Assembly (NCBI RefSeq): GCF_016808335.1
Contig: NC_053146.1
Coordinates: 36,576,470 to 36,640,469, forward strand
DNA length: 64,000 nucleotides
Direction: 5' to 3'
From: Panicum virgatum
Taxonomy: Eukaryota; Streptophyta; Magnoliopsida; Poales; Poaceae
Position numbers and translations under genes: made by a program. Every line of letters starts with the position of its first letter. The first letter of the stretch is position 1. Below, in pieces: positions 21,843-32,349 of this stretch. The notes beneath the pieces were generated by a model. It saw only the letters and a list, made by a program, of their open reading frames with translations, made no database searches and was not told the origin of the DNA.

Positions 21843-24800
21843 TGTAACACCCGGTTTATAAAAGGACATAAACCGAGCAATCATATACGTGCCAGGATCA
21901 AGTCACACGTATATACAACAGAATGAATAGTATATCACAGCACATATCACGTAAAAAGATATAATAAAGCGAGTACGAATGTTATTTATTATAATAATGA
22001 CAAAATGTCTGATACAGAGTATGCGGAAGCGTAAAAACATATACGTAAACTCTCGACGAAGCTGGGCGCCACAGGGACGTCGACTGGGAGACGAAACGCC
22101 TAGAAGTCCTCGTACTCCTGGTAGCTCCGGGTGAACTCCCTCGCGTCGGCAGGGACTGAGCAGCCATAGAGTGTCCCCAAAGAACAAGAGGAAAAAGTGT
22201 AGAGGAGGCAAGGGTGAGTACACAACTCGTACTCAACAAGTATAACACAAACTATGAGGCTCTAAGGTTGGCTGACTCAACTGCATTAACTTTTAATCTT
22301 GGCAAAATTTTATTAAAGCTATTTACTACAAGTTGATGAATTATCATAAACCCAGTTACATAGTAATTAAACAAAATTAATTATGATACTACTGAGAACC
22401 AAACCGAACCAAGCCAAGGTAACCCCGAGAGGCACCCCCCTCGTCGAAAGGAGATAACCCCACTAATCAAAAGGAGGATCTCGGCCGCTCATGACCGTGA
22501 GCACGGCTAGTATACCAGTTTTACACTCTGTAGAGATTGCACATCTTTACCCACAAGTCGTGAGCTACGCTAGTTGTTCATCACACTTCCTTAGGTGAGA
22601 TGACTAGCAAACTCACTACGAGGCCGTTACAAAGGACACATTAGTAAGGTGTAACCGCTAAGGAATCAGGCTCCGCAACGATGGTGACCACCTCGAGGGG
22701 TACGCAGAGCAAGCCTCGTAGCCTGGGGACCATTGAAGCTCACCACCCCTCCTGCCCCGTCGGTAAGTTACTCCCGAACCAAAATGAACTAATTAGTAAG
22801 CCAAGACCGTCCCATTCCAGTCTTGTGGTAGCGCTGTTGTCCCAGGTTGTCGCTCTATGAACCGGTCCTTATGGAGAGTGGCCAACCAGGCAGTAAGCAC
22901 CGTGCTGGCCCGCTAAACCATGTTTCTAACAAAACATATTTTAACGAGACGTGAACCCCTCAAACGGGTCACTCTCAGAATTAAGTTGCATATACCATTA
23001 ATCAACTTAATTAAAAAGACCAAGTGTGTTATAGCGCGGCACCTAGCAAAACTAACCAAAATGCAACCCAAGGATATATATAAAGGATATAAAGTGGCTA
23101 GGAAAGTCCTTATAGGCATACAATATTAAAATACAGTATGAAAATGTATTTAAGGTGATAGGTGTTGTTCATGTTATACTTGCCTTCCTCGTACTACTCC
23201 TGCTACTGCTCAAACTAGTCAGAAGATGGCTGCTCCGGGTACTGGTACTGGGGCTCCTCAGATGGATCAACGTCTACTCATGAACACATGGCCAAAAACA
23301 ATACACCACATAAACATACATGCAAACAATAGCATAAACTAAGAAACAGTACAACAATACATAAAAACAGCACACTAAATTAGTCTAAAACTATTCTACG
23401 CGTTACAACGATCGCGTGGACATAAACAACGCCTAAAACGGAGCTAAAACGCAAAATCTAGGCCAAAAACATGTTCCAGGGACCTATTTGTAAGAAAACT
23501 AGAGATCCAGGGGGTTTCTGGGCAAAACCGAGGACTAAAACATAAAATCTGGAAAGGTCCGAAGGCTGACGTGCAAAAAGACCTCATCAGGATGGCGGGT
23601 TCTATTTTAAATAAATTCAGGGGCTTAAACGTTAAAACCAGGGCTTAGTTTGAAATACTTTTGAATACATCTGGAGTGCGGGTTGATTTCAGAAAAACCC
23701 AGGGGGTCTTTAACAAAAACGCCAGGCAAACCGGCATCTACGGATCTGATCCATTGTATCTTGATCCGGCGGCTCAGATCTAAAGGATCCTAAATCTAAT
23801 CTTGGACGCACGTTTCAGATCGGGCGGCTCTGGAAGATTGGGGCGCGCGGGACGGCGGCGCTGGTCGCCGGAGTCGAGCTCCGCGGCGGCGCTGCGCTGG
23901 AGGTGGCCAATCTCGGCCTTCCCGGGGTCAATCCGGCCAGGGTTTGGGTCTAGGGTTGTCTACGCGACACGCGTAAACCTCCTGGGCTAAAAGCGAGGCG
24001 TGGCGAGGTCCTGAACGCCGGGCGCGACTACGGCAGCGACTCTACACGGCGGAGCTCGCCGGCGACGATGTTCCAGCCCCTAGAACGATCCACCAGCCTC
24101 TACTTCTAGCGCAAAAACAACAGGGAAGGTTCAGGGTGCTTACTGAGGGTTTGGGTCGGCTGGAGCTCTAGTGCAGGGGAGATGACGGCGATGTCCCGCG
24201 GCGGCGCAGGGACGAAGCAGGCGGTCCGGGCGGTGCAGGGCTCCTCTGGGCCTCTAGGTGGCACAGATCGATGCGCGGCGTTGCTGCGAGGCAGGCAGAG
24301 GGGTTAGCGGGGTACGGGAGTCACCGACGGCGTGAAATCACAGTGGCGGAGTCACTCACCGGCGGCGGTCCTCGGTGAAATCCCCGTGCGTGCAGGCCCT
24401 GGGGTCGCGGGTGGATGCCTTGGTGAGTTGCCTGGTCTCGCGGCGAAGCCGTAGCGGGGGTCTGCAGGGGCTGGGGCATGGCGGTGCGGCGTGGCCACGG
24501 CGGCGCAGGGGTTCTGCGCAGCAAGGGCGGCGATGGCGCTGGTGTGCTGTGGCAGCGATGGTGTGGCGAGGTGGGTGCTTAGGTGCCGCGAGGGTGCCAA
24601 AATAAAGGAGGCCGTGCAGGGGTTTGGGCGTGCGTGCCACGAATGGAAGGCCGGCGAGAATCGCGGCCGGGATTGGTGCCGTGCGGGGATAGCGGATCGA
24701 GCCGCTGCCCTGCGAGATCCCGGGCTCGGCGCGCAGCTTCTAGAAGGTGGGCGAGCACGGGGCGGCTGTTTGGTGGGTCCTGCAGGACCGGGGCGGTCCA

Positions 24801-25498
24801 CAGCGCAGCGGGGAGGCGGGGCTGCGGTGGTCCAGCGAGCAGAGGAGTCCGGGCGCTGGGAGGAAGGAAGGTGGAGAAGATGAAGCCGACAGGTGGGCCA
24901 GGCTAGTCTGTGACAGAGAAGGAAAGGTGAACGGCGCTGACGCGTGGGCCTGGGCGCGGGCGCGGGGCGCTGGCTGGGCCTCGCGGGGAAAGAAGCGAGC
25001 CGGGCTGCGGGGAGGTGGGCTGCGGGGAAGGGCTGGGTCGGCCCGAGCGCGGGAAAGGGAGAGGGAGAAGGGCTGGGCCGGTTTGGGCTGAGGTTGAGTT
25101 TGGGCCGGCGCAGGAAAGAGGTCGCGGGTTGGGCTGCTCACGGGTTTGGGGCTGGGTTGGCTGTTGGGCTGGTTTGAGATGGTTTGGGCCTTTGAGCTGG
25201 ATGGCTTATGGGTTTAGGCTGAGTTGCAGGTTTGAGTTTTCTAATCTTTTCCCTTTCTTCTTTTTCAAACCACACAACCTATTTGAATTCAAATTCAAAT
25301 TTGAATTCAACCCTAACACTCAATCAAATAAAATTATGCACCAGCATGTATGCAAAACAAGTTAGCCCTAAAATAAATTTTAATTACTTGTGAGACAAAA
25401 TTAGATTAAATGCAAGCTAAACAAATTAAATCCTAGAAAATTAAATAAAGCCAATTAAATTTATTATTAAATACTGAAATTTGAATTAGGGTGTTACA
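21843..25498 (-). repeat. 3' LTR of a Tekay/Del-type gypsy element
   Basis: The 3656-bp LTR runs from TGTAACACCCGGTT to TAGGGTGTTACA, with perfect TGTAACACCC/GGGTGTTACA ends. The size and ends fit the long LTRs of the Tekay/Del group. The minus orientation is fixed by the polypurine tract and gag-protease frame on its right. The 23800-25150 part is GC-rich and gives long spurious frames. The Tekay element inserted into gypsy element 1 at its left edge. Confidence 0.8.
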
Positions 25499-25535
25499 AA
25501 TCCTACCCCTTTACAGGAATCTCGTCCCGAGATTC
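25499..25535 (-). other. Polypurine tract and adjacent hairpin
   Basis: On the minus strand GTAAAGGGGTAGGATT directly precedes the LTR and is the plus-strand primer tract. Just upstream lies a perfect stem, GAATCTCG-GGA-CGAGATTC. A related, partly decayed stem precedes the polypurine tract of the other Tekay-type element at 34330-34365. Confidence 0.7.
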
Positions 25536-25575
25536 TAGGCTGGCTAGCAAAGAGAAACAAGGATGGGATTAAGTT

Positions 25576-26598
25576 CTACTCACTTCGGAGTCGGATTCTC
25601 ATACCCACATGAGTTGAGTTGGAAGTATGTTGAACCTCATGCTCAATTTGCTCTCCTGACGAGATCTGGACCTTTACCACTCTTTTGGTAGGCTGCATCA
25701 CAAGTTTGTTTCGAGCCGACCAGTCTTGACCAAGAATGATGTCGATTCCTGTTGACTCCATTACAATAAGGTTCTCAGGGAAGGTTGCCTCGCATATCCT
25801 TATGCTGACTCGAGGACATAAGTAACTGGAGATCTGTTCTTTTCCTGATGATTTGACGACCATTCTCTTCTTCATGGGAAGCTTCAATATCTCATTCCTA
25901 GCAGCAAACTGCGTGCTGATGAATGAATGTGTAGCACGAGGGTCTATCAACACTGAGGCTGGGAATGAGTTGACTAGAAGCATACCAAGAATGACTGGAC
26001 TATCATCCCGAATGGTTTCTGCTGACACATGGTGAACTCTACCCTGGAGGTACTCTTTTGATCCCTTCTTGGATTGCTCATGCTTCGTACGATCACTGCA
26101 CTCTGGTATCACCTGCTGCTGAGCCTGATCATTCTGATCATGTTGCTTGGAGCAGTCCCCGGAAATAAGGCGGGTCTCGTCACCACTGGTACGTGAGATT
26201 GTTGAAAGGTCCTGGACTGGTGCTACTGGTGATAGCTGATTCTGAGGACAACTTTTGGCATAATGACCTTCTTGCCTACATTGGTAGCATAGGCGACGGC
26301 GGTGAATGGCACTACTTGGTTGACCTCCCTGTGAACTTATCATCACATCTTGCATTATTTCTTCTACTTGCTTTTTGGACTCCTTGCGGCCGCGTGGCTG
26401 AATCACATTCATAGTGATAGTCAATCCATCAACATAATCATAGAGTGCTTGGTTCTTGACCTGTGTATCTCTAGAGCACTCAGGATCCTTTCTCTTCTGG
26501 ATGGTCTGTAGCTCATCGACCGATGGACCGTCAAGAAAAAGGGAATCCTCTGCTAGCTGCTCTTGATGAGACCTCTTTCTCTTTGTACTGGAGAACAA
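25576..26598 (-). pseudogene. Gag-protease remnant of the Tekay-like element
   Basis: The 340-residue open frame holds the C-terminal part of gag with a CCHC zinc knuckle (CYQCRQEGHYAKSCP near residue 105). It is followed by a retropepsin-like domain (VILGMLLVNSFPASVLID to IILGQDW). The active-site triplet expected as D-S/T-G reads D-P-R (IDPRATHSFIS), so the protease should be inactive. The frame stops 78 bp before the LTR and no RT or integrase is present, so the copy is internally deleted or belongs to a pol-less derivative. Its 5' part is cut near 26658. Confidence 0.75.
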
Positions 26599-28479
26599 CC
26601 TCTGGTTCCTCCTAGTTGTGGCTTCATCTTCAGTCGCACGAACTTGACGACAAAGAACTCTGAGAGATCACCTGTCTCTGCGGTACCTTCCCATCGGCCA
26701 CCCGCGGGTTGCCGATGACAAGGTTCTCCATCTTCTCCATGTTGGCCACCTCAGGCCGAGTCAGAACCTTCTTGCCGCTCAACTCCAGCATGTATGTACC
26801 AGCTGGGAACGACTGCTTGTCAACCTGCATCTCTAGTAAACATAATCCGCGATCATTAACCGCCGATTGTACCTGTCGACGAAAGACCGTAAATCATTAG
26901 TAGAATGCAAAAAAAAATTATGCCATTTGCAGTAAGCCCGCTTCTTAAGCTCATTAGCGGACGGAATAGCATGAGTAATTTTGATTTTGCCACTTTTGAG
27001 CAGCTCGTCAAAATCCTATCGCATTTAGAAACATCGAAAGTAAATTTAAACTCTTCTTGCCCGCTTTTAACAGCCGGTTTCAAAGAGGTGCATACGTGAG
27101 ACTTATTTTTACCGGCCCAAACAAATTCAGCGGCATAGATGTCGTTAGATTCATCATCCAAGCCGCTGTCCTCACCCTCAACAACATTGATGTTGTGGCG
27201 GGCCGACCTTTGAACCTCTTTGCTTCGGCTTTCACAAGCCGAAGCATGCTGGTGTAGCTGAGCCAAAGAGAGAAATTGTACTCCCTCCAGCTTTTCTTTC
27301 AAGAATCTCATCCCACGGAAGGCCAATCCTGCTAACTCGCTATCGCATATAGTAAGCCTGAAGCACCGATTTCGAGTATCCCTAAACCGTTTGAGATACT
27401 CAACCACCGATTCATCACGTCCTTGCCGGACCGATGCCAGGTCAGCTAAACCCAACTCGTAGTCACCCGTAAAAAAGTGTTCATGGAACCTTTGTTCCAT
27501 GTCAGCTCATGAATTAATAGAGTTGGGGGTAACACAGCGTACCACGCAAAAGCAGCACCAGTAAGAGAAAGTGAAAATAATCGTACTCTAAACACCTCGT
27601 TATCAGCAGCTTCACCTAATTGAGCCACAAACTGGCACACGTGTTCCCTGGTACTCCTATGCGGGTAAGCAGGTATGTCAAATCGGCTATTGTAAGGCTT
27701 CCGATACGATGAGGAGGGCTGGGCCATAGTAATTCCCAACTTAGCTTGGAGCATCTCGGCTGGGCCATACGTGTAAAAGCGACCGGCGCATTGGTTGCAG
27801 CAGACTATCCGGCATGTGCTACCGGACAGTCCGGTGCGCTGGCCAGCGCCGCTGGCGCCACTGTCATCTGTCCAGCCGGCGTGCCGCCACTGGACAGTCC
27901 GGTGGTCTTCACTGGACAGTCCGGTAGACATGGGAGGTCACCCCAGGATCGATCCTGAAGGCTCCGGCTGTCTCGGGTACAAACCTATCGGCATCCCAAA
28001 CAGGGGTTGGGTCTGGGAAGGCCCAAATTTAGCCGATATCGCAGGGGGGGCCGTGGAGGCGGCCGCGTCGTAAGATGGGAAAACGGGTGTGACCGTTTTT
28101 CCGATCGTGCGATCCAACTTGCCATTGAGATCGGCGAGCATCTTCGCACACTCAAAACCTTGTTTCGCTATCGCCTTATCTATGTCAGTCACCATTAGGG
28201 GAGGGGGAGACGGTGTACTTACATTGGAGAGAAGTGTCGCGAAGTCCACGTCCTTCTCCTTGATCACCTTGGGGTGGCGATCAACAGTGTAGGAGCTGCA
28301 GACGTTCTTCATTGCTTGGTCCACCAGGCCGTTGATGTAGCTTGAGAAGTTATCCCGCACGTCTTGCGGCAACTCCTCCAACTTTCGCCGCAGGATGTTG
28401 TCAGGCGTCACGTCGGTGTGATCTTGGGGCTTCACCATCGCCGCGGCACCCTTCGGATCTATTGGCTCCTTCCTCTAGA

Positions 28480-28497
28480 TCCCCAGCGGAGTCGCCA
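28480..28497 (-). other. Primer-binding site of gypsy element 1
   Basis: On the minus strand the sequence TGGCGACTCCGCTGGGGA follows the 5' LTR after a few bases. This is a familiar tRNA-complementary PBS form in plant gypsy elements and fixes the element orientation. Confidence 0.7.
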
Positions 28498-28504
28498 AAA
28501 AGTG

Positions 28505-29010
28505 TGTTGGTGCAGAATTGCGCCAATCACCAAGAGATAGGCCTAAAACCCTTCTCCCGCAAAGAAGAAGGATCGTTAGGGGTTTAGTCGATCAAGGGTC
28601 GAGCTAGGGCAGCAAGGGATTGAGAAATCATAGAACGGGGGATTGGGGCTAGTCGAATAGCACGTGGGGGAGTCGAGATTAAGGTTGGGAATTGGAGATT
28701 TAGGTGGGCAAACTAGAGACTTAGGGTTTGGGGTAATAGATTGCAAAATAGTAGATTGATTTGGTTTGGGTTCGATTGATTCTGTTCCAATCGGCCTTAC
28801 CCCTTCATATATATATGGGGGAGGTCTGGACCCTTTACAAGTCGAAATCCCCGAAGATCCCGCACAGATCACGATTTTCTTCTCGGATTCGACTACACCG
28901 GACTGTCCGGTGGGACCTATCGGACTGTCCGGTGACGCCGGACTGTCCGGTCACGCTCACCGGACAGTCCGGTGAGCGGCCTGGGCGTCTGCCCAATTTG
29001 GTACTCAACA
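28505..29010 (-). repeat. 5' LTR of gypsy element 1
   Basis: The 506-bp LTR starts TGTTGGTGCAG and ends GTACTCAACA on the + strand, with TGTTG/CAACA ends. Near 28897-28978 it carries four closely spaced CCGGACTGTCCGG-type palindromes. The matching 3' LTR is not in this window. Confidence 0.75.
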
Positions 29011-29066
29011 CCAGGTGAGGCCTCTGCCCTGTACTAAAGGCTTTTTTGGAATCTCCTCGAGGCTTA
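29011..29066. mobile_element. CACTA-element remnant, left piece
   Basis: This short piece (GTACTAAAGGC wording) is continuous, across the PIF/Harbinger insertion, with 54079-54250, which ends in a CACTA terminus. Its own left end was lost at the gypsy LTR border. Confidence 0.35.
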
Positions 29067-29409
29067 GGGAGTGTTTGAAAAAGCTCCACTCCATCTTTCT
29101 TAGCTCCACTCCAAGTTTTGTTTGCCAAACACCTTTGGCTCTAGCAGCTCCAGCTCTGAAAAAATAGGATCTAGCCTCCAACTCCATGTTTTTTCTGGAG
29201 CTCCTCAAGGGATGCTCCAAGAATAGATTCTTTGTACATCCTCATGGAGTTGGGGAATAATTAACCACCACTGCCATCCGTTACATAGCGTACCGGTTCG
29301 ACAGAGTCTTCGCACAGAAAGAAAACACAGCTCCGCCTCCAGCCTCCTCCCGCACCGAGCCACGGCGGCCCCTCCGTCTCCGTGCATCCCTCTGCTCCGC
29401 CGCCCAGCT

Positions 29410-32102
29410 TGTAACACCCAGAAAAAACCGAAGACGGTCCGCTAGGGATTGGCGGATGGTCCGCTCCGGCCACGCCCAGATATTTATCTGGATGGATGTG
29501 GGACCCTCCTGTCATTCCTCCTCTTCCTCCTCACTTCGTCCAGAGCCGAGCGGAGCTCGAGCGCTCGCGCCGTCGTCGCCCCCTTCCATCGATCTCCCTC
29601 CTCCAGCCACCAAACTTTGATTCCTCGTGCAAGAACCTTCCCCGGCACCTCCTCCACCTTCCCCAACCCCCAGACCTATTTCTTATGGCTGGAATCGCCC
29701 CCGCCACCGCCCGTCATCATTGGAGGCGCTTGAAGCCTTGCTCTACTGTCGATCCGCCTCTCCAGTTGTCCTCCGCTCCAACCGACCGCGGGAACGGGTT
29801 TGTGGTGAGTTGCTTGTGCTCCCTAGCCTCTGTTCCCCTTCTGTTGAGTGCCGCCGGTGTCGGTGAGCGACCGCCGCCGCCGTTGACGCGCTCGCTGTCG
29901 CCTGGTGCATGGTGTCAAAGATAGGAGTCGCGGACGGTCCGCCCAGGGGGGCCCGGACAGTCCGCAGGCCAAGTTAGGATTTGTCCAGAGACTATGTTGT
30001 CTCTGGTGGTTCCGTAAAATAGAACTGCGGACGGTCCACTATTAGAGAGCGAACAGTCCGCCGTAGAGCTCGAAATTTGTCCAGAGACGATGTTGTCTCT
30101 GGTGGGTTTGCAGGGTTGAATTGCGGACAGTCCGCTATGGGGGAACGGACAGTCCGCCGTAGGGTCTAAAAAGTTGTCCAGAGACTTTTTCGTCTCTGGT
30201 GGTTTGGCAGGGTGCACGGCGGACGGTCCGCAGTAGGATCTTCCGATAACCACCAGATATACCGGTGCTGTAGGCATCGGTTCATCCGGTGTTTTAGCGA
30301 GTTAACCTACGGACGGTCCACTGTTTGAGTGTGGACAGTCCGCCGTATAGGGTTGAGTTTTGTCCAGAAACGTTGGGGGTTCTGCTGGGACTACGTAGTT
30401 GAACTGCGGACGGTCCGCCATTTGGTTGCGGATAGTCCGCTAGGCATTACATTTTGGGTGTAGTGAGTACATAGTTTGAGTTGCACTCAATCATTTCATA
30501 TGCATTCGTGTAGCGTCCGCAGCTGAGGGCGGCGTGTTTGAGGCGATCGCAGGAGTCGCCGGAGCAAGCCCAGGAGGAGAGGCGTGAGAACCCGGCCCAA
30601 GGCCCGCCTGACCCTAGCACTGAGCAGCAGACGCAAGGCAAGCCCCGGTGCACATCCTATTATTTTAAATTATGACACCTATTTATGTTTCTAATAATTG
30701 CGCATTAGGTATAGGAAATGTTTGAAACCCTAGTTGCATGATACCTAGGATTCCTTGAGTTATACTAGTATGTATAGGACGATAGAAGTGCTAGACTTAA
30801 TGGTTCCCGATAGAAGTCGAGTGAATTCTTTTCACTCGTGAGATATAGGGTATTTAGAAGTCGAGTAATTTCCGGTTACTCGCGAGATGCAGGAAATATT
30901 GGTATTTCAGTACTTGAGTATTCGAGTTTTATATGGAGTAAATGGAAAATGTGAGACCGGACAGGGAAATGATGATGAGGTATAGGTATGGCAGCAGGAC
31001 AGGGTTCCTGGGTGCCTTAGCCTGTCCGTGTCGATTAAGGACCGGTCATTGTGGCAGTGCTGATCGGGGATTGAATTGTACTAACCGCATGCCGGGAGTA
31101 GGAGTTAGTCGAAACCGGTATGCCTAGTACTGCCTTGTTTCGAAAGTACAGGACTCCATCTCACCTCCTGGGGTAGTCGAGTAGTCACAGAGAAATGGGG
31201 ATGCATGTATTACTTTTGGTGGTCTCATGTTGAGCTTGGCTAACCATATGATGGTGGAGCGGTCCTGTAGTTCGAGGCGGGGAGGGGAAGGGTTGGTGCG
31301 TGTGGTCCGACGGGGCTTATGCATGCCGTGTTGGTTAGGTCTACCTTGCAGGGTTAAATCGAATCGATTCGCCATGTCTCGCGGTTATGAGGGCCTTGAT
31401 CTCTTTGCTGCATCGTAGCAAAATGTTAAAATGTGAGTTATGTATATTTATATATAATATTGAACACATTAAATTATTTTCATTGCACCATCATGTTTGC
31501 TATAGTTGATTCATGCAAATGTTAGATTAGAGTTCATTTATATAGAATATGGGGCTAAAATATTGAAAGTAAGGAATTACTTTAGCGGCTTTTTCTGCAA
31601 AATAATCCACCAGCCAAATGCCTTGCATGTCTAGGTATGTGGGCTGAGTTATACCCACTGGTCGGGTAAGTCTTGCTGAGTATTAGTTGCTCCGGGTTTG
31701 TTGTTTACCCTATTTCAGGTTTATGAGCTAACTAGCCTTCACATCGGTGGGCTCGATGTGGCGCCTTGTCTTCACGTCTCGGTAGTTCTCGATTTATTTA
31801 GTTTGTTTTATTTATTTCTCTAGTAAAAATGCTCTGTAAGTTAGATTCTTTTCCGCTGCTATCTTTTCATTTGTAAATTTTAAATTTAAAGCTGTTTTGT
31901 AAAAGTCTTAATACAATTTACTATTTTTGTAAGTTTATATCATGCTGGTACCTTCTGCGCTCGCCTTCGTGCGAGACTTCTGGTGTGTTTCGAACGGCCT
32001 GTGGGTTGGAAACAGCCTGTCAAGTTACACTTAATTAAGCTAATGCGCCAGATGATGACGGTTACGCTTAATTAAGCGTTTTAACTCGGTGGGTCTGTCA
32101 TA
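29410..32102 (+). repeat. 5' LTR of element C
   Basis: This 2693-bp LTR contains at 29930-30440 an array of GCGGACGGTCCGC and GCGGACAGTCCGC palindromes. They alternate with CCAGAGAC...GTCTCTGG hairpins. The LTR is the uninterrupted reference for the split 3' LTR and shows the intact Tat insertion site (GGAATTACTTT near 31573). Confidence 0.85.
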
Positions 32103-32104
32103 GC

Positions 32105-32116
32105 TGGTATCAGAGC
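32105..32116 (+). other. Primer-binding site of element C
   Basis: TGGTATCAGAGC lies immediately after the 5' LTR. It is complementary to the 3' end of initiator methionine tRNA and is a hallmark of Tekay/Del and related elements. Confidence 0.8.
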
Positions 32117-32317
32117 TGAAATGCACCAGGGGGTACCAACATTATTATTTTGATGTTTTCAAAACTTAAAATGAGTTTCCGAAAAGTAAGATTCCTTGTG
32201 TTTAAGGGATTAGGAGAAGTTAGTTCGTAAGGCCTATGTAGAGTAGGTTATGTCAGGTGGCTTTAAATAGAATATTAACTAACTCCTAGCCAGATATTAG
32301 TGTTGTGTATATAATAT

Positions 32318-32349
<32 letters not shown>

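Larger units (their letters stand above)
26659..29010 (-). mobile_element. Ty3/gypsy element 1, copy B with 5' LTR
   Basis: This is the right copy of the element seen at 18101-21842. Bases 26659-28362 repeat 19841-21842 apart from substitutions, small indels and a deletion of about 300 bp (copy A 20945-21250 missing). Copy B then runs past the Tekay insertion point, uninterrupted, into the gag start at 28438, the primer-binding site and the 5' LTR. Gag frames lie at 28438-27938, 27931-27446 and 27500-26856, broken by a one-base loss in the G-run near 27528. Confidence 0.8.

Noticed and set aside
23800..25170. Several long frames on both strands in the GC-rich part of the Tekay-like LTR
   Set aside because: They lie wholly inside an LTR, overlap on both strands and encode low-complexity Arg/Gly/Pro peptides.
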